A stretch of DNA of 26,803 nucleotides, from the NCBI GenBank assembly GCA_030638305.1, contig DAOWEW010000058.1:1-26803 (forward strand), given 5' to 3'. The notes below the pieces were generated by a model, which saw only the letters and a program-made list of their open reading frames with translations, was not told the DNA's origin and did not search any database. Positions 8,035 through 16,811 of this stretch are shown here, one piece after another. The stretch comes from Desulfobacteraceae bacterium (GTDB taxonomy: Bacteria > Desulfobacterota > Desulfobacteria > Desulfobacterales > ETH-SRB1). Numbering within the stretch: position 1 is the stretch's first letter; each line of letters begins with the position of its first letter. The position numbers and the translations under genes are program-made.

Positions 8035-8247
8035 ATGGACGTTTCTAAAGATACAATTGTTGTAAATGCCAATGTTGAAATGACTACAAGATCTCTTCAA
8101 ACCATAGTTGAAAAGGCCAAACAAGAGGCTGGCAGTGATGAGAAAGGGGTTTATCGGGTTGATACTGCGGACAAGGTTAGTGAAATGATTTCACGTTTTC
8201 TTCTGGAAAAAAATTTTGAGGGTTATGTAAGCAAGGAAAATTTGTAA
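8035..8247 (+). CDS. Small protein of unknown function (70 aa)
   Basis: I do not recognise this family. The 70-aa product is soluble and charged, with no membrane segment: a beta-like start (DTIVVNANVEMT) is followed by two predicted amphipathic helices (SLQTIVEKAKQEAG and DKVSEMISRFLLEKNFEGYV). AAGGAG at 8018-8023 precedes ATG 8035 by 11 bases. It lies 28 bases after the Hpt-like remnant and converges with the ATPase gene on the other strand. Codon use and the ribosome site make it a credible gene. A helper of the upstream kinase is possible but is only a guess from position. Confidence 0.65.
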   Translation: MDVSKDTIVVNANVEMTTRSLQTIVEKAKQEAGSDEKGVYRVDTADKVSEMISRFLLEKNFEGYVSKENL

Positions 8248-8256
8248 GGATTTGGA

Positions 8257-9816
8257 TCATTTCTCTATCTGCTCCCAGGCATATCCTGTAATATTCCGGT
8301 CTTTTTTGTTAAACTCTACGCCGATCAGATAAATGTAATCCGCCCGGTATTTCTCATGGTATTTTTTTTGCTTGATTTGAGCCAGAGCCGTGTTTTCATC
8401 ACTGCTTGATTCAACCACTTTAAACTCCATGATATAGAGATTGTTATCCAGTCTGACTGTCAGATCAATTCTTCCCTTGTTTGTTGTGTCTTCAGCCGTT
8501 ACATCCAGTCCGAGCGCTGTAAAGTAGCAGTAAAATATAGAGGCATAATATCCTTCATAGCCTGCTATCTGATTTTTGCGATACCAGTCATGAGGAATGG
8601 AGGCAAAAAAGGCGTGGAAAATCGTTTTGAGCTGGTCTAATCCGGCATTTTGCAGGGCTTCGTACACCTGTGATTGCAGATCTATCTTTTTACTGCTGTT
8701 TTGTGTAAGATAGGTTAAAATATAATCTGTCAAGCTCATCTTAACCTCAAGGTTGGGGTATTTGAGCTGATAATAAATTTTTGCGCCTATACGGTACTTT
8801 TTTTGAATAGTTAAGTAGCCTGTTTGAAAAAGCAGTGTCTCAGGCAATATCCGGTCAAGATCAAAGTTGCCAATCAATTCTCCTGAAGAGCGGAGACCTT
8901 CTATATCCGGTATAACATAGTGTTTCTGAGCCAGGAGCTTGATCAAAAAGCCTGGCGTAGCGGTTTCAAACCAGTAGTTTCTCAACTCGCCTGTGTCTAA
9001 ATATAATAAGACATCGTAAGGGTTATAAAGATTCACATCGCCAAGAAAATTAAATCCGTCATACCATTGGCGCATACTTTCAAAATCAATCCCGTGCAGG
9101 TAGTCTAAAAAAACATTCCTGATTTCATCTTCTGTATAGCCACAGATTGCGGCATAGCGGCTATCCAGGGTAATATCTTTTAAGTTGTTTAATCCGCTGA
9201 ACAGATTCACTTTGCTGAACTTGCTTACACCGGTCAGAAATACAAAACGAAGATAACGGTCGCAATCCTTGATAACGGAGTAGAAATTCTTGAGTCCGTC
9301 ACGGATGGTTAGCGCGATATCAAGCTTATCTATATTATCCAGGATCGGTTTGTCGTATTCGTCCACAAGCACAACAACGCGTTGATTGTATTTGAGGTTT
9401 ATCTGCTGGATCAGCTCTTTGAATCTGCCCGCAATTGTGCTGTGTTCTAACTTGATTTCATAATGTTTGGAATGATCTGTCAGAAATTCGCCAAGACGCG
9501 CATCCAGCTCAATCCTGTCTTCAATAACCCCGCCGCCAAAGCTGATATTAATTACCGGATACTGAACCGACCAATCCCAGTGATCTTCCAGAAACAGACC
9601 CTTAAAATATTCTTTATTTCCTAAAAATGCCTGATTAAGTGTGTCTAAAAACAATGACTTGCCAAAACGCCTGGGGCGTGACAGAAAATAATATTCTCCG
9701 CTCTCATTGGCAAGGTCTGCAACAAACCGTGTCTTGTCAACATAACAATATTGACCAATGCGAATCTTGCTGAAGGTTTGAATTCCTATAGGCAGTTTTT
9801 TCATTCGCTTTCCCAT
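8257..9816 (-). CDS. AAA-ATPase-like protein with C-terminal PD-(D/E)XK nuclease domain (PF09820/PF08011 type)
   Basis: A 519-aa protein of a family that is often multicopy in anaerobic bacteria and whose role is not settled. The N-terminal signature (PIGIQTFSKIR, YVDKT, YYFLSRPRRFGKSLFLDTL) holds the Walker A GKS around residue 52-54. Walker B is VVVLVDEYDKPIL. The sensor-like FLTGVSKFSKVNLFSGLNNL and the W-Y-D-G-F motif (QWYDGFNF) are typical. The C-terminal nuclease core reads GRIDLTVRLDNNLYIMEFKV, giving D451, E464 and K466. All key residues are intact, so the protein is probably active. The start could be ATG 9816 or ATG 9804; GGGAAAG precedes the latter. The gene sits next to a copy of the dispersed repeat and has no operon partner, in line with a mobile or accessory gene. 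Confidence 0.9.
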   Translation of the reverse strand: MGKRMKKLPIGIQTFSKIRIGQYCYVDKTRFVADLANESGEYYFLSRPRRFGKSLFLDTLNQAFLGNKEYFKGLFLEDHWDWSVQYPVINISFGGGVIEDRIELDARLGEFLTDHSKHYEIKLEHSTIAGRFKELIQQINLKYNQRVVVLVDEYDKPILDNIDKLDIALTIRDGLKNFYSVIKDCDRYLRFVFLTGVSKFSKVNLFSGLNNLKDITLDSRYAAICGYTEDEIRNVFLDYLHGIDFESMRQWYDGFNFLGDVNLYNPYDVLLYLDTGELRNYWFETATPGFLIKLLAQKHYVIPDIEGLRSSGELIGNFDLDRILPETLLFQTGYLTIQKKYRIGAKIYYQLKYPNLEVKMSLTDYILTYLTQNSSKKIDLQSQVYEALQNAGLDQLKTIFHAFFASIPHDWYRKNQIAGYEGYYASIFYCYFTALGLDVTAEDTTNKGRIDLTVRLDNNLYIMEFKVVESSSDENTALAQIKQKKYHEKYRADYIYLIGVEFNKKDRNITGYAWEQIEK

Positions 9817-9904
9817 AAATTTTCATAAAGCAGGGTCAGGAATACGGTCTTTAATAAGGCTGAATGGTTACGTCTGATCAGTGCAACTTTTTTGTGTTGC
9901 ATTC

Positions 9905-9946
9905 GCCTGAAGCTGTGATGCATAGTTGGGTAACTTATTGCGTTCC
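9905..9946. repeat. Copy of the GGAACGTG-family element end overlapping the 3' end of aroA-aroK
   Basis: 9905-9928 is identical to 909-932 in the intergenic element (GCCTGAAGCTGTGATGCATA then GTTG). It is followed by GGTAACTTATTGCGTTCC (9929-9946), whose inverse resembles 1029-1046. The aroA-aroK stop codon (9935-9937) lies inside it. No complete left arm is seen between 9817 and 9904; a small TGCAAC/GTTGCA hairpin lies there. Confidence 0.75.
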
Positions 9947-11755
9947 CCAATCCCCGACCCCTGTTCTACCAAGTTTCTTTTGTACTGACAGACGAATATT
10001 CTCTATATCAATATTATCCGTATCCACAGAAAAATCCATTGCCTTTTCATAAAAAGGATTCCGGCATATAAGGGTTTCTTCGATCTCTTCCATAAGCCCT
10101 TTTGATGTTAAAGATGGGCGTGAATCTTCCGTGGTTGCATCCTTTAAAATCCTGTCCTTGACAGTTTCAGGAGTTGCTCTTAACCAGATACTGATTCCGC
10201 TTTTTTTCATATTTGTTACATTTTTCTCATCAAGGATAGCTCCGCCTCCTGTTGCTATCACGTGTTTATCAAGAGAACTCAACCGCTTTATTATAGCTGT
10301 TTCTTTTTTTCGAAATGATTCCCACCCCTCTGTAGCCACAATTTCGGAAATAGTCATACCGTATTCTTTAACAAGTTCAACATCAGCATCTATAAAAGAC
10401 CATCCGAGTTTTTTTGCAAGAGATTTTCCCACGGAAGACTTCCCTGTACACCTGTATCCTATTAAATATATATTCATTATTCGTACCCTGTATTTCCTCA
10501 TATAAAGGCCTTCAAAGACCTTCCAGAATTCAGGAAAAGATTTTTCTACACATTTTTCATCTTTTATTTTGATGCCTGGAACGACAAGCCCGGCAACAGC
10601 AAAGCTCATGGCTATTCGATGATCATTGTATGTGTCAATTTCTGTTCCAACCGGTTTTCCGCCTTTTATAACCAAACCATTTTCAGTTGTATTTGCTTCA
10701 ATTCCCATCTTTGAAAGCTCTGTTGCCACAGAACTTAGACGATCGCATTCTTTTTCTCTTAAATGGGCAACATTTTTTATAATAGTTGTTCCTTTGGCAA
10801 AAGCCGCAACAACGGCAAGGGTAGGAACTATATCCGGCATGTTGGACATATCAACCTCAATGGCTGATAGTTTATCCCCGCACACGGAAATGCCGTCATT
10901 TTCATAAAATACCTTACAACCCATTTCTTTCAGGACATCAGCAAAACCCACATCGCCCTGACTTGACTTTTTTGTTATTCCCTTAACCTTTATTTTTGCA
11001 CCGGTTATAGCCGCGGCAGCCCAGAAGTATCCGGCCTGGGAACAATCCGGTTCAACATAATAATTGCCTGCCTTGTATATTTGATTTCCGGAGACATTAA
11101 AGCTGCTGTATTCATTTCGAGCAACCTTGACTCCAAGCTTTGTCATAATATCTACAGTCATATCAATGTAAGGTCTGGAAACCGGTCCTTTGGTTACGGT
11201 TATTTCAAGGTTTTTATTAGTATATGGTGCCATTAAGAGCAGTGAAGAAAGATATTGACTGCTTATACTGCAATTAAGCGCTATATGACCGCCATCTATT
11301 TTACCGCCCTTGATTTTTATCGGAGGGCATCCATTGGCATTGACAGCAAATGCTTCAACCCCTATCTGATTCAAACCATCCAACAGATCCTGGATTGGCC
11401 TTTCAGACATACGTTTTGTGCCTGTAAGAGTATATACACCATTCCCTATCGCTGCAATCCCTGTTAGAAGGCGCATTGACGTTCCGGAATTTGCAAGATA
11501 AATCGGGTCATTGCAGGGGCTAAGTATTCCCCTGGTTCCATGTACTACAAACTTCTCTTCGTATTCATCTATCCTGACTCCCAATTGCTTCAGAGCGTTC
11601 AGGGTAAGCAGGGTATCTTCACTTTTTAAGCAATTTATTATATTGCATACTCCATCGGAAAGAGCTGTTGCTATAAGAATTCTGTGAGTATAACTTTTTG
11701 ACCCCGGAACTTCAATTTCACAGTTTTTTATTTTTTGCGTTTTGATCTCAAGCAT
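9935..11755 (-). CDS. aroA-aroK: Fused 3-phosphoshikimate 1-carboxyvinyltransferase and shikimate kinase
   Basis: One 606-aa reading frame holds two shikimate-pathway enzymes. Residues 1-417 are EPSP synthase: PGSKSYTHRIL (the usual SNR is THR), NSGTSMRLLTG, SERPIQDLLDGL, SSQYLSSLLLMAP, NMPDIVPTLAVVAAFAKG, LREKECDR, NDHRIAMS and EKSFPEFW. After a linker of about nine residues, AroK starts at M427 (ATG 10477) with Walker A GYRCTGKSS, DADVELVKEYGMTISEI, ATGGGAILDE and RNPFYEKAMDFS. AGGG lies about nine bases before the internal ATG, so free AroK could also be made. The last residues (GVGDWGTQ) and the stop come from a dispersed repeat. The two enzymes act at separate steps of the pathway, so a fusion would co-express rather than channel directly. 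Both halves look catalytically complete. Confidence 0.93.
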   Translation of the reverse strand: MLEIKTQKIKNCEIEVPGSKSYTHRILIATALSDGVCNIINCLKSEDTLLTLNALKQLGVRIDEYEEKFVVHGTRGILSPCNDPIYLANSGTSMRLLTGIAAIGNGVYTLTGTKRMSERPIQDLLDGLNQIGVEAFAVNANGCPPIKIKGGKIDGGHIALNCSISSQYLSSLLLMAPYTNKNLEITVTKGPVSRPYIDMTVDIMTKLGVKVARNEYSSFNVSGNQIYKAGNYYVEPDCSQAGYFWAAAAITGAKIKVKGITKKSSQGDVGFADVLKEMGCKVFYENDGISVCGDKLSAIEVDMSNMPDIVPTLAVVAAFAKGTTIIKNVAHLREKECDRLSSVATELSKMGIEANTTENGLVIKGGKPVGTEIDTYNDHRIAMSFAVAGLVVPGIKIKDEKCVEKSFPEFWKVFEGLYMRKYRVRIMNIYLIGYRCTGKSSVGKSLAKKLGWSFIDADVELVKEYGMTISEIVATEGWESFRKKETAIIKRLSSLDKHVIATGGGAILDEKNVTNMKKSGISIWLRATPETVKDRILKDATTEDSRPSLTSKGLMEEIEETLICRNPFYEKAMDFSVDTDNIDIENIRLSVQKKLGRTGVGDWGTQ

Positions 11756-11763
11756 AAGTGGCC

Positions 11764-11808
11764 AGTTTACGGTTATCGGTTCACAGTTTACGGTTCACAG
11801 TTATCAGT
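11764..11808. repeat. Degenerate tandem repeat upstream of aroA-aroK
   Basis: Overlapping copies of CAGTTTACGGTT and GGTTCACAG lie immediately upstream of the aroA start. They belong to the same class of low-complexity intergenic repeat as 708-748. Confidence 0.5.
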
Positions 11809-11927
11809 CTTGATGGCTACCAAGCATGGCGAGCCTACAGTTTTCAATTATGGAAATCAATGCAAATCCCAAGTCCAAGCCCAAGACCTTATCCTTTATA
11901 AGGATTCATAAGCTTCCTTTTTTGAGC

Positions 11928-11962
11928 ATTATACTAATCTGTATTATACAGATTAGTATAAT
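11928..11962. repeat. Perfect 16-bp palindrome with 3-base centre
   Basis: ATTATACTAATCTGTA (11928-11943), centre TTA, then the exact inverse complement (11947-11962); a further partial copy of the arm follows (ATACAGATT). It lies between the helicase stop and aroA-aroK, both on the minus strand. It is too AT-rich and lacks the T-run expected of a classic terminator on the minus strand, so either a weak terminator or a dyad operator for aroA is possible. Confidence 0.7.
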
Positions 11963-11991
11963 ACAGATTGGCGTAAAAATATCAAGTCAGA

Positions 11992-13851
11992 CTACTCCAT
12001 CGACTCTTCAATCTCATCAAGAAATCTGCTTCGGAAGTTTAATTGTCCCTTTCTGTAGCCGGCATGACTTAAAAACAAATAGTGTTCCGCTCTTGTCATT
12101 GCCACGTACATAAGTCTGCGTTCCTCGTGAAGACCCATTTCCGAATCCATGGCTTTCCAGTGAGGAAAAAGCTGTTCTTCACATGCAACCACAAAGACCA
12201 CCTTGTATTCCAATCCCTTGGAAGCATGTATAGTTGACAGGATTACTCCGCTTTGTTGATCGTCTTCATCCTCATCTTCTTTGTCCTCCTTAATCAGAGC
12301 GGCTTCTTCAAGATATTCTACAATTGTATCTTTCTGGGAACCTGAATAAATAAGCTGCTCAATATTTTCCTGTCTTGAGGTATAATCCATGGAATTGGCT
12401 ATGGAATAATGCTTAATATAATCCATATAGTTAATCCTTGATAATATCTCGTGAATTGCAGCATCAGGTTTCATGTCCTTAATATCATCAAGCAACTGGA
12501 TTACATCATTGAGAGAATTATATATTTTTGGAGCAAGAAGCTTTTCACTAAGGGCATTGCGCGCTGCATCCTGAAGGCTTATTGCTCCTGTTTTTATCTG
12601 AGCAATCTTATTGATAGCCGCAGGGCCGATCCCACGTTTGGGAATATTTACAATCCGCTCAAAGGCTGCATCGTCTTTTTCAAAAACCGATGCAGCAAGA
12701 TAGCAGTTTATATCCATAATCTCCTTACGTTCAAAAAAACCCTTCCCACCTAACATTTGATACGGAATTCCAAAAGATCTGAATGCCTTCTCAAAGGAAA
12801 GGGAGCAAAATTTAGTCCGGTATAAAACAGCAATTTTGCTATAAGCAAGACCTTTTTCGCAAAGCACTTTGATCTTGCGGGCAACCCAGTCAGCCTCTTC
12901 TTTTTCATTGAAAAAATCATAAAGCTCAACCAGTCCACCGTGCTTGTCGGAAAAGCACTTTTTTTCCATCTTGTGGTCATTATATTCGATGAGATTATTT
13001 GCCGTCTGAACAATTTCATCCGCAGAACGATAGTTCTGTTCCAGCCTGAATACTTTGGCCTGTTTGTACTTTTCAGGAAACGACAGGAAATGATCCATAT
13101 TGCTCCCTCGGAATGAATAAATAGCCTGCCAGTCATCCCCTACGCAAAAAAGATTGCCATTTCGAAGCAGCAGCCTTGTGAGATCTTCCTGAAGATTATT
13201 GGTGTCTTGATATTCATCCACAAGAATAAACTGGAAAAGCTTTTGGTACTGCTTGCGCACATCCTTGTGATCCCGAAGCAGGTTGCGTGTCAAAAGCAAA
13301 ATATTGTCAAAATCAACGGCATTATTTGATTTCAGTTTATTTTCGTAAAGATTGAAAACATCAAGCAATTTAATACGGAAAGCATAAAGCTTACCGTCAA
13401 GATAATCAAAAGGATTACCCGAATTTTTTGCTCTGGAAAGCTGAGATAAAACAGGTTGGACATACTTTTTGTCAAAATTCATTTTTCCGACAACAATATC
13501 CCTGACTATCTTTTGCTGCTGGTATCCTGCATAAATCTGGAGAGGAATATTATACCCAAGCAGAGCACAATGTTTCTTTAAGATTTGAAAACATGCGGAG
13601 TGAAATGTTCGAACCCACGGAAAACGTTTTGACGGAATTTTTGTCATACGAACAAGACGGCTCTTCATCTCACCGGCAGCCTTATTGGTAAACGTAATCG
13701 CAAGAATACGTTCGGGGTCATAGCCGCTTGACATAAGATGAGCAATTTTAGCAGTCAACGTACGTGTTTTACCTGAACCGGCACCGGCTACAACCAGAGC
13801 AGGAGATCCAATATACTCTACAGCATCCCTTTGTTGAGTTGAAAGTTGCAT
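11992..13851 (-). CDS. UvrD/Rep-type superfamily 1A DNA helicase
   Basis: A 619-aa ATP-dependent 3'-5' DNA helicase acting in repair or replication restart. All SF1 motifs are present: Q motif and STQQRDAV; Walker A GAGSGKTRTLTAKI; Ia AITFTNKAAGEMKSRL; II ILVDEYQDTNNLQ; III VGDDWQAIYSFRGS; IV LEQNYRSADEI; V ILSTIHASKGLEYKVVFVV; VI EERRLMYVAMTRAEHYLFLS. It stops shortly after motif VI, so it lacks the long C-terminal tail of UvrD/PcrA and is nearer Rep in length. I chose ATG 13851, preceded by AGGA at good spacing and by no family sequence; the frame stays open up to 14022 but the extra 57 codons look non-coding. It is followed, 236 bases on, by aroA-aroK. Which of Rep, PcrA or UvrD it equals cannot be settled here. 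Confidence 0.95.
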   Translation of the reverse strand: MQLSTQQRDAVEYIGSPALVVAGAGSGKTRTLTAKIAHLMSSGYDPERILAITFTNKAAGEMKSRLVRMTKIPSKRFPWVRTFHSACFQILKKHCALLGYNIPLQIYAGYQQQKIVRDIVVGKMNFDKKYVQPVLSQLSRAKNSGNPFDYLDGKLYAFRIKLLDVFNLYENKLKSNNAVDFDNILLLTRNLLRDHKDVRKQYQKLFQFILVDEYQDTNNLQEDLTRLLLRNGNLFCVGDDWQAIYSFRGSNMDHFLSFPEKYKQAKVFRLEQNYRSADEIVQTANNLIEYNDHKMEKKCFSDKHGGLVELYDFFNEKEEADWVARKIKVLCEKGLAYSKIAVLYRTKFCSLSFEKAFRSFGIPYQMLGGKGFFERKEIMDINCYLAASVFEKDDAAFERIVNIPKRGIGPAAINKIAQIKTGAISLQDAARNALSEKLLAPKIYNSLNDVIQLLDDIKDMKPDAAIHEILSRINYMDYIKHYSIANSMDYTSRQENIEQLIYSGSQKDTIVEYLEEAALIKEDKEDEDEDDQQSGVILSTIHASKGLEYKVVFVVACEEQLFPHWKAMDSEMGLHEERRLMYVAMTRAEHYLFLSHAGYRKGQLNFRSRFLDEIEESME

Positions 13852-14088
13852 AATTTTCCTGTTTGGTATTGTCAAAATTAGAACCAAGCCTTTATCATCA
13901 AGATAGTAAACTGTCAAGGTTGCAACCTCACACAAAGCCGCCAGTTTTTTTGTTCTTCGATTTTTAAATAATTTAAATAGCGAAGCGACATCATTATTCG
14001 ACGTTCGATGTTGGACGTTCATCTTTTAATTTGTTCTTGGGGTTCGCTCAAAAATAACTTCGCGTTTTAGTGATCCACCATGTGCTTC

Positions 14089-14117
14089 TTGACACATTTC
14101 GGGTATTGAGTTATTCT
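14089..14117 (+). promoter_or_regulatory. Predicted sigma70 promoter of the oleB-oleC operon
   Basis: TTGACA (14089-14094), 17-base spacer, TATTCT (14112-14117). Transcription would begin near 14124, leaving a leader of about 67 bases before oleB. The rest of the 13852-14190 gap holds only low-complexity repeats (GACGTTCGATGTTGGACGTTC around 14000-14020). Confidence 0.5.
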
Positions 14118-14190
14118 TAATTAGTGCCTGAACATAAACCCGGTTCAGACACAGTTTTAGGTTTTAAATTTAAAAAACAGACCGGTTGAT

Positions 14191-15078
14191 ATGTCCTCAT
14201 TCAGGCACCTATATCCGTTTAAGTCTCATTATATGGATTTAAACGGGCTTAAATACCACTTTGTTGACGAAGGCTCGGGCGAGCCGCTTGTAATGATTCA
14301 TGGAAATCCCACATGGTCATTCTATTATCGCAACCTTATTACAGCGCTTTCACCTCAATTTCGCACCATTGCGATAGATCATATCGGTTGCGGACTGTCC
14401 GACAAGCCAGACACAAAAACATATGATTACAGTCTGAAAAACCGTATAAATGATCTGGAAGCTCTTTTAAATCATCTTGACTTGAAGGAAAAGCTGACTC
14501 TTGTTGTTCATGACTGGGGTGGGATGATCGGAATGGCTTATGCCATAAAACACTCAGACATGGTGAAACGCATAATCGTAATGAACACAGCGGCTTTTTT
14601 TCCTCCAAAAAACAAAAAGCTACCTCTCAGGCTAAGGCTCATAAGGGATGTTTGCCCATTCGCACGCCTTGCAGTACTCGGTTTCAATCTATTTGCATAT
14701 AGCGCTCTTTTCATGGCAACAAAAAAGGGACTCTCAAAAGATGTAAAATCCGGTTTGATTGCCCCGTATAACTGCTGGAAAAACAGGATAGCAACGCTAA
14801 AGTTTGTTCAGGATATTCCTTTAAGCAAAAATGACCCAAGCTACAGCCTTGTCAAGCATGTTGATAAAAATCTGCATAAACTTTCAAACATTCCAATGCT
14901 TATATGCTGGGGCAGGCATGACTTTGTTTTTGACCTCTCATACCTTGCAGAATGGCAGCGCCGTTTTCCTGATGCAGAAGTTCATACTTTTTCAGATGCA
15001 GGTCATTATGTCCTTGAAGACGAGCCGGATAAAATTATACTATTGATTAAAAAATTTTTAAAAGATTACCGGATATAA
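14191..15078 (+). CDS. oleB: OleB-like alpha/beta hydrolase (beta-lactone decarboxylase, haloalkane dehalogenase fold)
   Basis: In the long-chain olefin pathway OleB decarboxylates the cis-beta-lactone made by OleC to give an internal cis-alkene. The 295-aa protein has the haloalkane-dehalogenase-like core: oxyanion region HGNPTWSFYYRN, nucleophile D108 in VVHDWGGMIGM, acid D244 in CWGRHDFVFD, and H272 in DAGHYVLED. The Asp nucleophile followed by Trp is shared by OleB and type-III dehalogenases, so sequence alone leaves both open. The next gene is a clear OleC, 14 bases downstream, which settles the call. The start at ATG 14191 has no strong ribosome site. The partners oleA (thiolase) and oleD (reductase) are not in this window. 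Confidence 0.85.
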   Translation: MSSFRHLYPFKSHYMDLNGLKYHFVDEGSGEPLVMIHGNPTWSFYYRNLITALSPQFRTIAIDHIGCGLSDKPDTKTYDYSLKNRINDLEALLNHLDLKEKLTLVVHDWGGMIGMAYAIKHSDMVKRIIVMNTAAFFPPKNKKLPLRLRLIRDVCPFARLAVLGFNLFAYSALFMATKKGLSKDVKSGLIAPYNCWKNRIATLKFVQDIPLSKNDPSYSLVKHVDKNLHKLSNIPMLICWGRHDFVFDLSYLAEWQRRFPDAEVHTFSDAGHYVLEDEPDKIILLIKKFLKDYRI

Positions 15079-15092
15079 CAAAACCCAAAACC

Positions 15093-16811
15093 ATGCCCCC
15101 TGAACCTGACAACCTGCATAGTTGCAATGTTTCAAATCATTTGCGAAGGATGGCGGAAATACATCCATACAAAAGAGCTGTTGTTTATCCTGCAGCTCAT
15201 GATAAATACGGAAGGGTTGCGTATTCCCATCTAACCTTTCAGCAGCTTGACAGGGAATCTGACTGTTATGCGCACGGTCTTGAAAATGCAGGCATAAAAC
15301 AGGGAACAAGAACGGTGTTGATGGTAAAACCCGGTATTGAATTTTTTGTCCTGACATTCGCCATATTCAAGGTTGGAGCTGTACCTGTTGTTGTTGATCC
15401 GGGCATGGGAATAAGCCGGATGCTGAGGTGTCTTGAAGAAAGCCGGTCCCAGGCTTTTATCGGAATACCTGTAGCCCATGCTCTTAGAAAATTTCGCCCG
15501 AAATATTTCAAAACAGTAAAAACATGCATAACTGTCGGAAGGCGCTGGTTCTGGGGAGAATTAGCGCTTAAAGATATTCGCCGAATCCCATGGAAACCGT
15601 ATAACATTGCTGAAACCGGGCAAAACGATATGGCAGCCATATTATTTACTACAGGCAGTACAGGCCCCGCTAAAGGTGTAGTATATACGCACGGCACATT
15701 TGATGCACAGATAAGACACATAAAATCTCATTTTAATATAAGTTCTGATGAAATAGATCTTCCCACATTCCCTCTCTTTGCCCTGTTTGACCCTGCTTTG
15801 GGAATGACGGCAATTATACCGGATATGGACCCGACAAAACCAGGATCCGTTAACCCTGAAAAAATCATAGAGCCTATTATGAATCAGGGAGTCACTAATA
15901 TGTTTGCATCACCCGCCCTGCTGAATCGAGTAGGACGATACTGCAAAAATAAAGGCTTTACTCTGCCTTCGCTAAAAAGAGTTATTTCCGCAGGCGCTCC
16001 GGTTTCTCCATCAAATATTGAAAGGTTTGCTTCAATTTTATGTGCCGACGCCAAGGTTCATACACCTTACGGCGCTACCGAAGCAATGCCTGTACTATCA
16101 ATAGAAAGCAATGAAATACTGTCTGAAACAGCAAAGCTCAGCGGAAAAGGCTTTGGCATATGCGTAGGCCGTCCTGTTTGCGACATAGAAGTGCGCATAA
16201 TTGAGATAAATGATAATCAAATCGAAAAGTGGTCGGATGTAATCATTCTTTCTGATGGCGAGATAGGTGAAATAACGGTGTCAGGAGATCCGGCCACAAG
16301 GCAGTATTTTCGTAACCCACGAGCAGATGCGCTTTCCAAAATAAAAGAAGGAAATAAAACATGGCACAGGATGGGGGATCTCGGCTGGATAGACAAAAAG
16401 GGAAGGATATGGTTCTGCGGCCGAAAAAACCAGCGAGTAATTACAAAAAATGGCTTTATGTTTACAATACCATGTGAGGCTATATTCAACAACCATCCAA
16501 TGGTGTTTCGAAGCGCTTTGGTCGGAGTCGGTTCTCCGTTAGACCAAAAACCGGTGATATGCATTGAACTGGAACATGACAGAAAACGAAAAAGAAAAAA
16601 ACTTATTAAAAAAGAACTCCGTGAACTTGCAAAAAGCAGTATCCTGACAAAGAATATTGAGATAATACTTTTTTATAAGGCATTCCCTGTTGATATAAGA
16701 CACAACTCAAAGATTTTTCGCGAAAAACTGGCACTATGGGCAGAAAAGCATGTGAATGTTTCACCCAAAGGAGAAATACATGGGACAAACAAAAATTACC
16801 GTATTGTGTGA
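15093..16811 (+). CDS. oleC: OleC-like AMP-dependent synthetase/ligase (beta-lactone synthetase)
   Basis: OleC uses ATP to close a 2-alkyl-3-hydroxy acid into a beta-lactone, the step before OleB. The 572-aa protein is an ANL-superfamily enzyme: P-loop FTTGSTGPAKGVVYTHG (about residues 184-200), adenine motif TPYGATEAMP, the hinge GDLGWIDKKGRIWFCGRKNQRV, and a C-terminal DIRHNSKIFREKLALWA, a phrase characteristic of OleC. The short THG-rich loop and the DPGMG motif early in the protein also fit OleC better than acyl-CoA ligases. It follows oleB closely and its last 32 bases overlap the start of the next gene, so the three genes form one transcription and translation unit. No signal peptide; cytoplasmic or part of an OleBCD assembly. 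Confidence 0.88.
   Translation: MPPEPDNLHSCNVSNHLRRMAEIHPYKRAVVYPAAHDKYGRVAYSHLTFQQLDRESDCYAHGLENAGIKQGTRTVLMVKPGIEFFVLTFAIFKVGAVPVVVDPGMGISRMLRCLEESRSQAFIGIPVAHALRKFRPKYFKTVKTCITVGRRWFWGELALKDIRRIPWKPYNIAETGQNDMAAILFTTGSTGPAKGVVYTHGTFDAQIRHIKSHFNISSDEIDLPTFPLFALFDPALGMTAIIPDMDPTKPGSVNPEKIIEPIMNQGVTNMFASPALLNRVGRYCKNKGFTLPSLKRVISAGAPVSPSNIERFASILCADAKVHTPYGATEAMPVLSIESNEILSETAKLSGKGFGICVGRPVCDIEVRIIEINDNQIEKWSDVIILSDGEIGEITVSGDPATRQYFRNPRADALSKIKEGNKTWHRMGDLGWIDKKGRIWFCGRKNQRVITKNGFMFTIPCEAIFNNHPMVFRSALVGVGSPLDQKPVICIELEHDRKRKRKKLIKKELRELAKSSILTKNIEIILFYKAFPVDIRHNSKIFREKLALWAEKHVNVSPKGEIHGTNKNYRIV

Noticed and set aside
11826..12113. 95-aa plus-strand ORF
   Set aside because: Lies over the palindrome and the helicase C-terminus, with no ribosome site and no recognisable content.
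13852..14022. 57-codon N-terminal extension of the helicase
   Set aside because: The sequence is low-complexity repeat DNA, has no helicase similarity and no ribosome site; ATG 13851 has AGGA and begins at the family start.
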